Source of the DNA: Straminergon stramineum
Lineage: Eukaryota > Streptophyta > Bryopsida > Hypnales > Calliergonaceae
DNA: 64,000 nucleotides
Direction: 5' to 3'
Assembly (NCBI GenBank): GCA_963920665.1
Contig: OY987264.1
Location: forward strand, 35,444,906 to 35,508,905
The notes beneath the pieces are model-generated. The model saw only the letters and a list, made by a program, of their open reading frames with translations. It did not search any database and had not been told where the DNA came from. This document shows, in pieces, positions 1 through 11,554 of the stretch. A program made the translations under genes and the position numbers. The first letter of the stretch is position 1. Every line of letters begins with the position of its first letter.

Positions 1-233
1 TCAGCAACACCAACAAGTAATCGCTTCTAAGAAAGCCTAGCAAAGTCGTTCCCCAAAGATACAGATCGATCATGAAGAAGTAAACAGTACGCACTGTGAG
101 AACGTTTCAGGGTGACTAAATTTAGCAAAACTTGTGTTAAAAAATTCTGAACTCCACTAAATTTAACAGCGGGATTAGCAACGTGAGCTGATGTGTGAAA
201 TCACAGTCGAAGTAAGGAGGAGCTTACCAATCA

Positions 234-806
234 TCAGTTGGCAGCCACTTCTTCAATGCTTGAGAGACCAGGTCGCCACGGCGCCATCGGTGCATTCCCA
301 CTACTATTACTACTACTACTACTTTTCGGCATAGGTTTGCTCCCGCGAGCTTGTTGCCTCTTGCGCTTCACAGTGGAGCCCGCAACTACACCAGAACTAG
401 ATCGTCCCTCTTTGACGGCCGTCCTCGCCATGATCTTCGCAAATTGCTCCGTGGAGATCACGAACTTGGTGCTCCCCGTGCGATGCACCGCTTTTCTCGG
501 CGGCTCGATGTGCAGCAGGGAGGAAGTGTCGGACTCGTTATCTTGGTCTGGGCGATGAGGCATGGGCAGCAGGAAGTAAACCTCCCCGGGGACTAAGAGC
601 GTGTGCAGCGGCAGGATCTTGCCGTGTTGGAGGAGGATAATGGAGCTCGAGTGGCACACGAAGTGGTTAGGATAGTCCAGGATGAGGTCCACCACACGCA
701 CTCGGGAGCTCGAGAGTGTGAGCACGTTGCCGTCAGATTGGAGGACTGTGACTGGAGAACGAGCTTCCGTACCTGGACGACCGCCACACATCGCCGCATT
801 CCCCAT
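234..806 (-). CDS. PADRE (DUF4228) domain protein
   Basis: A single open exon of 190 residues that matches the plant PADRE/DUF4228 family in order: the MGN start, which is a candidate N-myristoylation signal as in many members; a beta-rich segment VTVLQSDGNVLTL; the LILDYPNHFVCHSS stretch; then LPLHTLLVPGEVYFLLP; and a C-terminal WRPGLSSIEE motif that most members carry. A low-complexity Ser run near residues 162-170 comes from a trinucleotide run at about 302-333. Arg/Lys-rich patches precede it. Members are small plant proteins often induced by stress or pathogens; their biochemical role is unknown. The start was chosen because MGN is the conserved family beginning. A TATA-like sequence lies about 255 bases upstream. 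Overlapping plus-strand frames are antisense shadows. Confidence 0.9.
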   Translation of the reverse strand: MGNAAMCGGRPGTEARSPVTVLQSDGNVLTLSSSRVRVVDLILDYPNHFVCHSSSIILLQHGKILPLHTLLVPGEVYFLLPMPHRPDQDNESDTSSLLHIEPPRKAVHRTGSTKFVISTEQFAKIMARTAVKEGRSSSGVVAGSTVKRKRQQARGSKPMPKSSSSSNSSGNAPMAPWRPGLSSIEEVAAN

Positions 807-1060
807 CGCTGTCTCTCGAGTTCTTCCAGCTCCTTATGTACTAACCTTCCTCAGTAAGGGTTACAAGCTCTTTCCCCTGGGCTCTGAGCTTCCAATTTTC
901 GTCAAAAACGAAGGCCGCTGCTTGAAAAGCTTCTGCAGGAACCACCTCCTGTTAATGAACTCGATCAAGTCGCGCACTCCGACATCCGTTCGAAAAGAAT
1001 TCAAGTCGTGTTTTCAAAATGCATGGTCTGCGTTTTCAGAGTCTTGATCTCGCCATCGAC

Positions 1061-1068
1061 TATATATT
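1061..1068 (-). promoter_or_regulatory. possible TATA box of the PADRE gene
   Basis: Read on the minus strand this is AATATATA, about 255 bases upstream of the PADRE start codon. The position fits a plant TATA box with a moderate 5' leader. The evidence is only composition and distance. Confidence 0.3.
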
Positions 1069-2604
1069 CCCAGCCCTTAGTTACTTCCTCTCCATACCCC
1101 CTACATGGACTACCAAGCTCGCAACCCTAACAAGAAAGCTCAGAACTCCCTCGAGCTTCTTCAAACAATAGCTAACCACAACGTATAGATGGTGCACACC
1201 TCGATCGCCCTAAGCTTACTCCAACTCGCCCAAACTTCGTACCTCGGAATCACCAAACACTTGCTAATACTTTCCTAATCTTTCCCGAACTTGCACCCTG
1301 GAATCACCACACACTTTCTAAAGCTTGCACCCTGAAATCGGCCAAAGCTTTTCCTAAGCCAACCTTGAAGTCAGTGCGTAAGACAGTTCTTAACTTCACC
1401 TGCAGACGATAGCTAGCTGTCGTCTACTATACCACCGCCATCGCCAAACGAAATTAAGAAGCCAATGCATATGAAAGCTCTACAGCTAAGTTAGACTACC
1501 ATAGCTGCAAACCCTGAAGTGCTATTCATGAATGCGTTCCCGAAATGTATGCCCCAATGGAAGTTTCAATGGCGCATTATGAACCTGGCGTAGCAGGGGA
1601 AACATGCAGAGGAGAGGTGGTTGGCGGGGCAGTCGTAGCAGTGAAGAAGAATGAGACGGTGCAGGTTCATCCATCCATTGAACAGAATAATATGCGCTAC
1701 ATTCATCCACAAATCGTGTCAGTCAGCCCACCAAGGGTGACGGAGTGACGGACGGACGAACTTCTTTACCGGGGAAGGAAGTACAGGTGTCGGATTTTCA
1801 ATATTCGGGAACTACATTACGTGGCAAGTTTGTCAAAGTCATATTTCTAAAGAATACGAGTTGAATTATTGGGAAATCATTTATTTAATTTAAAATTTTA
1901 TTTTGGTATAGGGAAACAAAGGGTCAATTCTCAAAGAAATGTCAATTATATTGCTTCCAATGTGGTAAGCATGTTAAACATGTTGTTTGGCTATGGGATC
2001 ATCATGTAGAATTGATTGAATATGCATTTGAGCATGGACTATTAAAGTTTAGTTTTTTTCTTGTTAGAAGTCAAAAGGGGATTATATAGTCTCTTAGCAT
2101 TAACTTTTGGGGACACTTTTTGAGTAAACTATAAATTTTATAACATTAGAATATGGTATAATTATCCAAAATTGACCAGAGGCTCTCAAGAATAGTTGTT
2201 GTACATTTGAGGCAACAATTTGTAGGGCTTGGTTTTAGGAATTAATGCATCACAATTACTTAGTATATTAACTTGTGATATCAATGTCTAGAGTGATAAA
2301 GCTATTTACATCATTCCAAATTGTGTAGATTATAGTTGCAATGTCATTTGTTATCCAAGTGTATCATAATAGACTACATTCATTTGAATGTGGCTATATC
2401 ATCTTGCTCAAATGTCATCCTTCTTGGCGATTCCTATTGATTTCATTCATTCAAAATTGACAAATATTTTGTGAATTAGATTTTTTTTTTTTTTTCAAAA
2501 AGAACAATCAACAACATTAAAAAGTCTCAAATAAAATCCTTGCCATAAAAAATTATACATCCCAACTAAATCACCACCTCAAATTTACAACATACATTCA
2601 TTAA
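1069..2604. other. intergenic, with one dispersed repeat
   Basis: I see no supported gene here. The first 700 bases have near-balanced composition with short frames on both strands that resemble no family I know. At about 2065-2165 a segment beginning AAGTCAAAAGGGGATT resembles the segment at about 10198-10290, so it belongs to a dispersed repeat. A poly-T run lies near 2480. Confidence 0.5.
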
Positions 2605-3085
2605 CCCCTAAAGGACCAAATTACATTTTTTGGCAACATAGCGATTTTGGGCATCTCACTACAAATGGATTTTGTTTTTCCATTGAAATTTTCATGCAAC
2701 ATGTGGACAAGGTTTTTCTTTAAGCCGTCCAACAATTTTCATAACTTTTGAGTACATGGCTAAAAAGTTATTATATGGTGTGTAATTTTCATTATTCTAC
2801 AAATAGCTTGGGCAACTCTGAAAAATCTTTTCAAATCGTTCTCTTAAGAAACCAAAATTTGAAATTGGTTTTCTAGATTTATATGATATGTGGAAAGCTT
2901 TGAATCATTGCATTTTGGTTAATGATTGAGATGAAAGTTACGAGGAATTTTAGTTTGCAGGCAATTATGGATTCTCTACTCTAAAATAAATCTTTGAAGT
3001 CCTTTATTTAATTCAATTTTCAATATTTTCTGAAGAAAATAAAATCACAAGATACATATTGTTTATTACAACATGATTACAACCA
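2605..3085 (-). mobile_element. truncated TTAA/CCCCTAAA-end element (family B)
   Basis: The sequence TTAA followed by CCCCTAAAGGACCAA at 2601-2619 matches the terminus of the family whose best copies lie at 5820-6456 and 46148-47200. The interior near 2880-3010 is the reverse complement of 46680-46830 (shared stretches about sluggish matches to GGACTTCAAAG and ATTCAAAGCTTTC). The other terminus is missing; the 150-base tandem array starts where it would be expected. No coding capacity. Confidence 0.55.
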
Positions 3086-3090
3086 TAGGT

Positions 3091-3540
3091 TTTTGTGTGA
3101 CCACTACGTTTCAACTTCAAAAATTCATAACTAATTCCAAGAAGGTTCAAAAAACATGAAACAACTTGGGTTCAATGCCAATTCCATTTCTTCTTCTTAT
3201 GAAAATTGACTGAAACTTGTTTCAAGCAACGAGTTTAAGTTTTTGTATGACCACTACGTTTCAACTTCAAAAATTCATAACTAATTCCAGGAAGGTTCAA
3301 AAAACATGAAATGCCTTGGGTTCAATGCCAATTCCATTTCTTCTTCCTATGAAAATTGACTGAAACTTGTTTCAAGCAATGAGTTTAAGTTTTTGTATGA
3401 CCACTGCGTTTCAACTTCAAAAATTCATAACTAATTCCAGGAAGGTTCAAAAACCATGAAACGACTTGGGTTCAATGCCAATTCCATTTCTTCTTCCTAT
3501 GAAAACTGACTGAAACTTGTTTCAAGCAAGGAGTTTAAGT
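3091..3540. repeat. three tandem 150-base units
   Basis: Units start at 3091, 3241 and 3391, each with TTTTGTRTGACCACT and ending in TTCAAGCAAYGAGTTTAAG. They differ at only a few positions, which indicates recent amplification. The array is followed by a unique tail (AATGCAATCAGCTCTGAAAA). A diverged single unit plus the same tail recurs at about 5625-5815. Confidence 0.9.
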
Positions 3541-3940
3541 TTAAGTTTAGCTTCCCCCCCAAAATGAATGCAATCAGCTCTGAAAAAGTTGCTTTTCAGA
3601 GCAGACAACCTTACCATAACATAATTCATCAAGTCTGTGACTGACTCTGATAGCAGTCCGTGCATGCGTGTCCTGATGGTGGCTATGGCTTATCACTTCA
3701 ATGGAACCTTTGGCAATCAGCCACTTGTTTGTTGGGAAAGTCCAAATGGAGTTCCATGGATTGAAGCGGAACTAAGCGCAGTCAACAAAAACATGACACA
3801 CAGTCTAACTTGTCTGAGTGGTGCCATGGACAGACAAAAAAACATGACACACAGCCAGGCAACTCTTGTGGACTTCTTCTTTTGTTTTCCTGGAGAAAAT
3901 TCAGAGTGAAACATAACGGCTTGAAAACATCATCCACATT
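3541..3940. other. intergenic spacer
   Basis: It holds the tail of the 150-base repeat and a short open frame at 3637-3909 with an imperfect internal duplication (two copies of ACATGACACACAG at about 3792 and 3842). No family resemblance was found; I do not call it a gene. Confidence 0.5.
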
Positions 3941-4764
3941 CACCCTTCAAGGACGTAGCCCCCCATGACCAAGGTAGTCACCTAAACTGCTCGGATTATT
4001 CATTTGCCGAATCAATAGGTGCATTCTTTGTTTCTAGAAGGAACAATGATGTCATACATCAACCATTTTTCAGCCCCTATGACCCAAGGTAGTCATCCAA
4101 ATTGCTCCAATTACTAAACCAATAGGTGTATTCTGTATTTCTAGAAGGAACAATGATGTCATACATTAACTATGTTTTAGCCCCTATGACCAAGGTAGTC
4201 ACCCAAACTGCTCCAATTGTTGGACGACTAGGAATATTCTTTGTTTCTAGAAGGAACAATGATGTCATACATTAACCACTTTATAAGCCCTTGTGACCAA
4301 GGTAGTCATCTAAAGTACTTTGATTATTGCAAGACCAATGGGTGCATTCTCTGTTTCTACAGTGAACAATGATGTCATCCATCAACCACTTTTCAATCCC
4401 TATGATTAAGGTAGTCACCTGGGCAAATTGCTCCAATTATTGGACTAATAGGTGCATTCTTTGTTTCTATAGTGAACAATGATGTCACATATCAACCACT
4501 TTTTAGTCCCTGTGACCAAGATAGTCACCCAAACTGCTCTGATTATTGGAAGAATAGGTGCATTATTTGTTTCTATAAGGAACAATGTTGTCATACATCA
4601 ACCACTTTTTGGCCTCCTCGTCCTTTAACCCTTCAAGGATGTGGCCCCCATGACCAAGGTAGTCACCTAAACTACTTCTATTATTGGCCCAATAGGTGCA
4701 TTCTTCGTTTCTAGAGCAAATAATAATATCATCCATCAACCACTTTTTAGCCTCAACATCCTTT
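3941..4764. repeat. minisatellite of about 108-base units inside TTAA-type ends
   Basis: The anchor AAGGTAGTCA or a close variant recurs at about 3972, 4086, 4191, 4298, 4408, 4517 and 4655, so about seven units spaced 105-138 bases apart. Each unit also holds AGGAACAATGATGTCATACAT or a near variant split over the unit boundary. The array starts next to ACCCTTCAAGGACG and ends at CATCCTTTCAGGGTTAA, which are inverted relative to each other and resemble the family B termini. Short open frames in it are repeat by-products. Confidence 0.8.
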
Positions 4765-5624
4765 CAGGGTTAACCTTGTAAGGATGATTGGGCCTATGAC
4801 CACTGATTACAAGTTTCAACAATCATCACTTTAATTGTTGACATTTTGCAACTAGATATGAATGAAAAAAATTTAGATTTATTTTTCAAAGATGAAGTCA
4901 TATGTTTACTGCAAGTTCTAAAATTTTCAAATTTTGGGGGGAAAATTTGAAATTACTATAATTTTTTTAAGAAAAAAATGAAGAAAATTTATATCAAATA
5001 CAAAATATACTCAAAAAACGAAATTTTCACCATAGATGTATATTATAGTATAGAAAATTATGGTCTAAACCAAAGTTATTGTATCACTCTAAAATTAAAA
5101 AAACAAACAAACCATGGTTATAGGCCCAAAGTTCATATTGCTATAAAATATTGAGATTTAAGATTTTTTCAAAATTTCTAATTGGAATAGAAACTGCACT
5201 TGATTAGCTTCATTTCATTAGACAAACTCAAATTCAAAAAAACATCATTTTTATGGTTGAAATTCACAACAAGAAAAAATAGCAAGAAATGGCCAAAATA
5301 CATTGCAAGGGTGATTCATGGATTGAGCATCTTCTTCTTTAGAAAAGTCAATAAGAGCATGATGAGAGACTTTGCAATACTATTCACTGAAAATGTACTC
5401 AGGTACCCTCCAAATAAATAAATTGGATGAAAAAACATTTTTTTCCATCCTACACTACCAAGTGAAGTCATCCATTGGGAACTTAGTTTGTCTATAGTAA
5501 TGCTAGAGGGTTAAAGTAGGGTGCTGTGGAAGTGATCTTGCTCAAAAAATGACCTCTAACACATAGGTACATTATGCTTTCTTCAATGTACTAACATCAT
5601 AAATTTTAGGAGGTAATCGCTTCT
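4765..5624. other. AT-rich intergenic stretch
   Basis: AT-rich sequence with no supported gene. A frame at 5200-5421 is Lys/Phe-rich and looks like chance. Confidence 0.5.
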
Positions 5625-5815
5625 TGTCACACTACATTTCAACTTCAAAAATTCATAACCAATTTCATGACAATCCAAAATACACTAAACAACTTAAGCT
5701 AGATGTCAATTCCATTTCTTCTTCCTACAAATATTTACCGAAAATTATTTAAAGGAATTTCATTTCCTTCCAAATGCAATCGGCTCTTAAAAGGTTGCTT
5801 TCAGAGCAAACTACC
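5625..5815. repeat. diverged copy of the 150-base unit plus tail
   Basis: It shares TTTCAACTTCAAAAATTCAT, the CCATTTCTTCTTCCTA block and the ATGCAATCGGCTCT tail with the array at 3091-3600, in the same orientation but clearly diverged. It ends directly at the TTAA that borders the element at 5820. Confidence 0.75.
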
Positions 5816-5819
5816 TTAA

Positions 5820-6456
5820 CCCCTAAATGCCCAAGGCCTGTTTGGAGCTCTTTGAAATTTGATCTAAATTGACCAAAAAGTCAACATTTTCACAAGTTGT
5901 ACCAATTTCTTTTGAATTGTAACCGTACAAATTCAAACTAGACATGTTAGAGATCACATAGGAAAAGAAAACATAACAATATCACTTACAGATTGAAAGA
6001 TTATAATGTTTGATCATGAGGGTGTAAAAATTGTGAAAATTTTTCAATTCACTTTTTGCATGTCAACTCTAAAAAGTTGGTCACTAAAAAAATATGAGGT
6101 TATGGGGCCCAGCATGCACAACCCCAATCAATTTACGATTTTTCAAAATCTATTCTACAATTTTTTTAAATGAATTTCTAATGTGATTTTGCCTCCAAGA
6201 TCTAGTGTATTTGAGGGTCATTTTCAAGAGCCCTCAACACTACGGGAAGTCAAGATTGCAATGGGCATCCTTGTACTAAATCTTCTATAGAAAAATCAAA
6301 ATCCTTTATTTTTCAGATCAGCTTTTTGATCCTAAAACTAGACTTCAAAAAGAATTCTCCAAAAATACAAACTACTAATAATAGCAATTTAGTTGGGTTT
6401 TACTTAACTTCAAAGTTTTCGAAACACCAGAATTTGGTGCCTTGGGCATTTAGGGG
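5820..6456. mobile_element. non-autonomous element with TTAA flanks and CCCC terminal repeats
   Basis: The left end CCCCTAAATGCCCAAGGC is exactly the reverse complement of the right end (6439-6456), and both ends are bordered by TTAA (5816-5819 and 6457-6460). The 637-base interior is AT-rich and non-coding. A TTAA target duplication with ends starting CCC is the hallmark of piggyBac-superfamily elements, so this may be a piggyBac-like MITE. No transposase of that family is seen in the window, so the assignment is inference. Confidence 0.75.
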
Positions 6457-6644
6457 TTAAACTCTTTGAATTACGGAGTATTTGCAAAGAAAGAGAGTTT
6501 TGAAAATCTACAGAATGAAATGTTTGAGAAATAACATAAGAAAATCCCTCAAACCTTCTGATGCATTGAAAAAAATACGATTTGGTGTCTACACAAAAAG
6601 CTTGGCATTAATTTATTGTTCAAAATTTAAAACTCCAACTTTAA

Positions 6645-7524
6645 CCCCTAAAGTCCTAGGCATTTTTTCCATCAAAAAACATTCAAAATTGTCATTTCTA
6701 TTGCAAAGAGAAAAAGAATTGAATTTGAATTTGAATTTTTTTTTCATATCTAACTACAAAATCTTGAAGTAGACCAGTGTAATATGCAGAAGAAATTTCA
6801 GAAACTTTAACCATGTAGATTCCAAGATATCTACATTTAAAGTGAAGAAATAAAACTTTTTTGCACCTTGATAGACTATATTTTTTACTTTGAATCTTCT
6901 TAGCTTAAATTTTTTGCACTAATCATTTTGATTTTATAATTTTTTTCTCTCGAGGAATTAAATTGAGAGTCTATGAATAAAAAAAACCCCAAAAAAAACA
7001 CTTCATTTTCACTTATTTAATTAGTACAAGTAGATTCAAGATTGAAGAGAAAACTAAACCATTGATAGCTCTAAGATGCAATTGAAATACACTAATTCCA
7101 ATGATGAGATTGTTCTAGCAAGATATCTTAACCTTGTGAATTTATCTTTTTTTTTTAAAATTGAAAAACTGAATTCATGAATGAATCCTATAAGTTATTT
7201 TTTCAAGAAGATGCTCTAAGTGCCTAAAAACGAGAGTGTCCATTACATTGACATCACCAATCCAAATGGAATAAATCAAAGATTCTCACTTTTTATATTT
7301 TTATTTGAAGTGTTTGTGGGTTATTTTTTGCCCACCAAACTAAAATTGCCCATCACTCTTGCAATCTATTTGGCTAAATGACTCCAATTTTGGTTCACTT
7401 CATCTACAACATGTATACTACAAGATTGTATGGTTGAGATTCCTATACCTGAGTGATATTTACACCTATAACACTTCAAAGCAATGATGTTTTTAAACCC
7501 CAAAATGATAGGGACACTTAGGAA
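6645..7524. mobile_element. family B element, degenerate right end
   Basis: TTAA at 6641-6644 is followed by CCCCTAAAGTCCTAGGCA. The interior CATTTCTATTGCAAAGAGAA and the block AGAAATTTCAGAAACTTT are shared with the copies at 29248 and 46148. The right end at about 7511-7528 reads GGGACACTTAGGAATTAA, a worn form of the inverted terminus with TTAA. The open frames inside (6482-6772, 7493-7675) are by-products. Confidence 0.6.
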
Positions 7525-7528
7525 TTAA

Positions 7529-9228
7529 AGGAAGATTGAAGATAGAAATGGGATACCAATGATTGACATATAGGGAGGCAATATCAACGAGACTAATATG
7601 ATAAAGATAGTATAAGGGATGTTTGAGGTCAATCAATGAATGGAAGGCACTTACATTGTTCAACTCTTTCAACATGTTGGTGGGAGAAGGAATGTAGATC
7701 CAAAGTTTTTCACGAAAAAAATAAATCTTGACTTAAGAAGAATTCAAATGTAAAATAATTGTTCTTAAAATTTTATCTTCTTTCTATCATGAGATGAATT
7801 AATTTAGAATTGTGCACAATCTTCATGCATTAAGTGATAAAGGATAGGCACACCATTGAAGAATTGTCAAATGCTACTTTTCAACATACTAGGATAATTA
7901 TTCTTCATCCACTTTAAATAGATATTGTTGAAGATTCTTAAAAATGTTGATTGTCCATGTAGTAGATGTTGGCTCATTGAGATATAATAAGAAATTGGAG
8001 GCCTTTGAAAGACCTTGAATTTGAAGTGTGCCCATCTGAATAAATCATCTTTACTAAGGTGGTGGAATGTTAGCAAGTTGGTTGTCTTGGCTCACTTGTT
8101 TGCACAACTTGGACAAAAAACTCAAAAGTGGTAACTATTGCTTACAACATTCAGGAAGTTTTTGAATTTTACCGGCTATTTTTCTTCAGTTCCCAAATTG
8201 AATTGTTTTTTCAAGTATAGAGTCCGGTTATTTTCCCTATTTCCCATTCAAATCAAATTATTTTGTTTTTTTCCACCGGTTATTAGTTGATGTTTTCAAA
8301 TTGCAACTATTTTTTTTACCAATTCCATTGGCTAACTTTGAGCTAGTTGCCGATTCTTCTTGGACATTGGCTTACAAATTCCAAATGTGACTTTATTTTG
8401 TGCATTGGAATCATCTTGGAAACAAGACAATGGTCCTTATACTTCAATATTCATATGAACATGGTCACTTTCTCTCTAAAATATATTTTTTGTAAGTGTG
8501 CTCGAACATTAATACTCCAAACTAAGACAAACCCCTTTCGAAATCCAAAATTCATTGAAATGGATTACAAAATTGTTGATAAGGTAACTTCATATATTTG
8601 TGCCCTATTTCTAAAATTGACTCCTACATATTGAAGACTTAAAATGTACAACTTCTATTCCTAAAAGAATCTATGGTCAATTTTAGATACACCTATTTTT
8701 AGCATTTTGAAAGATCATCATTTATTTACAAGAAGACAATCCAGAATACTCTTTTGAAATCCAATATGATCCACTAAATAAATAGGTAATTTAATAATAG
8801 AAACAATGTTCAATATTTATTCAGAGGCATTTATGTGTAGGCACCTTTCAAGTTATTAACAATCCCTTTTTTTTTGCACCATGGGGTCATATTGCACCAT
8901 TTCAAAATAAACATCTACTTTTTGCCAAACAAAGTAATCTTTTTTCACTTGAAATTTTCCATTTCTATTAAAAATGTAGACAAAGTTGCCAAATCTAGAT
9001 GAAAAAGTACAAGAATATGATTGAAATGTGTTTATTCATCCCCCAAAGATGGATGAATGTAGAAATACAATGCTTCACCAAATTTTAAGTGATCACCATC
9101 TTAGCACTTTCTTAGAAACTACCAAAAAAATGTTGGTGATTATTCCTCTAAATAGGCCACTGACCTAAAAACTCCATCATCATTTTTGGGTACATCTCCA
9201 AAATCCTCATGTACCTAATTATGTGGAA
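7529..9228. other. intergenic stretch without genes
   Basis: AT-rich with short frames on both strands and no recognisable domains, RNA genes or clear repeats. Confidence 0.5.
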
Positions 9229-9905
9229 CAAACGATTTTAGAGTCTCCACAACAAAAACTTTGACCCTTGATAACTTTTGCACATGGTATCCAAATGCCA
9301 CGTTTTTTGTTACCTTGGAACCTTCATTCAGTTGCCAACAAGAAAACATGAAAATGAGACCAGTCAAACAATAGTACTTACACGCAGTAGCCAAAAGTGT
9401 CGGTTTTGGGGATGCCCACCTTTTAACTTGTGGGACCTTGGCAAGAGGCGGAATTATAGGAGAGGGGACTGAAAGAATTTTTTTCATTTAGGTTCAGAGT
9501 GGTAGCCATTTCATATATTAACTTAAAGTGAGAAGAAAAGGACTGACATCTTTTATTTGAAAGCCTTCAAACTGACTGAAGGCTTGAACTTCGCAGCTTT
9601 TATTTGACAGTACGGCCACCAGCTTCTTCAATAATTCAGACTCACGGAAACTGTAAATAAGTACCACCGCACCCTACGTTGCCAATCCTCAAGAGATCCG
9701 GTGTCTCCGATTGAAGCTAGGTGGGTACCCTCCAAACCGCCACTTTTGGCTACTGTGCCTATTATTAGATTGGTCGATTTTTCATACTTTCTTGTTGGCA
9801 AATGAAAGGAGGTTTCAACGCACCAAAGATTGTGGCATTTGGATAATGTATGTAAAAGTTATGAGGTTCAAAGTTTTTCTTGGTAGAGGTTCTGCAGTCG
9901 TTTCT
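9229..9905. repeat. inverted repeat, arms about 200 bases
   Basis: The arm at 9229-9425 and the arm at 9715-9905 are reverse complements with moderate divergence, for example AGCCAAAAGTGTCGGTTTTG against CCAAACCGCCACTTTTGGCT, and both end near a GGGTACCCACC-like motif. The spacer is about 290 bases. It is probably a foldback or MITE-type element. Another GGGTGTACCCACCTT occurs at about 9978. Open frames on both strands are consequences of the arms. Confidence 0.7.
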
Positions 9906-11554
9906 TCCACCTAGGTATATACTGATTTTGGAGATGTACACAAAGAGATGATGGGGCGGTTTAAGGTAAGGTGTGATTTTGGGTGTACCCACCTTAGAAT
10001 CAATTTAATAAGCATTTTAGCTTGTTCCCACCAATGTTTTTTTGGGGTGATAAATCACTTTGTTTGACAAGTTTTGGTATATTTCATGTGGTCCCTCCAA
10101 ATTTGAACCAATTTAGTGAAGGCAATGGCCACTTATTCTTCCAAACCCCCTTGTTGGTAATATTAGATTGTTTGAAATATTGTTGAATCTTCAATTGGAA
10201 GTCAAAAGGGGATTGCAAATTCTCTTGGCATACAATCTTTGGACAATAAGTGAACAAACTATAGATTTTGAATGTGCCGAAAATAGGAATATCCAAAATC
10301 AACCCTCAATTCTCGTGTTCACAACATTAACATTTTTGTCGAGAATCCAAATGTGATGGTTTTCCAAACAAGTCACAAGTAAATGCATGGCAATTATCTT
10401 GATCTCCATTTAATATTTTGTTATTACTTTTCAAATTCCCTCACATCATAAGAAGGCAAGTTGATTATTGTCCACAATGGGCTCAAATTCTAGACTATGC
10501 TAAATGATTGAATGCAGCCCAATGTGGTATCCATTGGAGAGAGGGGAATATATGGTTGTTGACAATAAACTTAGTTTGTTTGTTTTGGGGAAAAAAATTG
10601 CTCCAAAGAGAATAACTAGGAGTGAATATTTAGGAGTGAACATTTGGCAATATAATCCACCTTCGTCAGTGGATGAAATCGCTAAACTGCTACAAAATCT
10701 TGAGATTGTATCACTCGCTTTTTCTACATGAATGTCGACACTTGTGGATGAATAAATAAATTTTCATCCACATTTTTCATGCTTCATTTATGACCATGGA
10801 TGAAAGTAGTAGCTCCTTCACTCCATTGGAGATCGCTTTCTGCAGTGACCCAAATAAATGAAATAAAAACTCCTGCCTAGGATCGAATGAAAGTATGAAA
10901 CCAAACCAAACCAAACCAGTCCACTGCAGTACAACAATGAACACTAGCACCATTGATGAACTTTAGTCCACACAAACAGTACCAAGTTGGACATGATGAA
11001 GAAGCGGGTAAACAAATCTGCTGAATACATACAACCCACGGCAACCTGGCCTGCGAAGTTATAATTGCTGTCAATGATTAGATCAGTTTATCATAGCCAT
11101 CTACCACCTTTCTGTGCCATCGTGTGAGCTGCTGCAATCAATCATCTAGCATGCCACTCTGCCTGAGAATTCATGCCCCATTCATTGGCAACTTCAATAT
11201 TATAATGCAACTTAACAAGAAAACAATACAACTACTAGAGTTCATTGAGAAAAAACAAGCTTCAAAATTCACTCCACAAAATTCGACAACCTGTGAATTC
11301 AATCACATTCTACAAAACTCGGCTTCAAATCGAACAATGCTCAACAAGCAAATAGTGAAATCGGGAAGCTTTAGAATACAAGTTGGTTATGACACTTTGG
11401 CCATGATATCTAATAGACCTACAAGATGGAAGAAGCAATAGCTTTTCAACTACGAAGCAGTTCTGAGTGAACCAAGCCTGCAATAGACAGGAAACTTAAA
11501 CAGAAGCGGAATAGGGACACAGTACACAACAACAATAGGCCTCCACGTAGAGAA
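9906..11554. other. intergenic, 3' side of PUX1
   Basis: No supported gene. About 10198-10290 holds the second copy of the dispersed repeat seen near 2065. An imperfect CCAAAC repeat lies at about 10901-10916. The last few hundred bases probably include the 3' untranslated part of PUX1, whose stop is at 11555. Confidence 0.5.

Noticed and set aside
3637..3909. Open frame with internal duplication as a small gene
   Set aside because: It lies between two repeat arrays, has no known motif, and its duplication is explained by the repeat environment.
4472..4714. Open frame with His/Cys-rich repeats as a zinc-binding peptide
   Set aside because: It is a reading of the 108-base minisatellite; the Cys and His positions simply follow the repeat unit.
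9215..9914. Four open frames on both strands
   Set aside because: They fall on the arms of an inverted repeat and mirror each other; no protein family fits.
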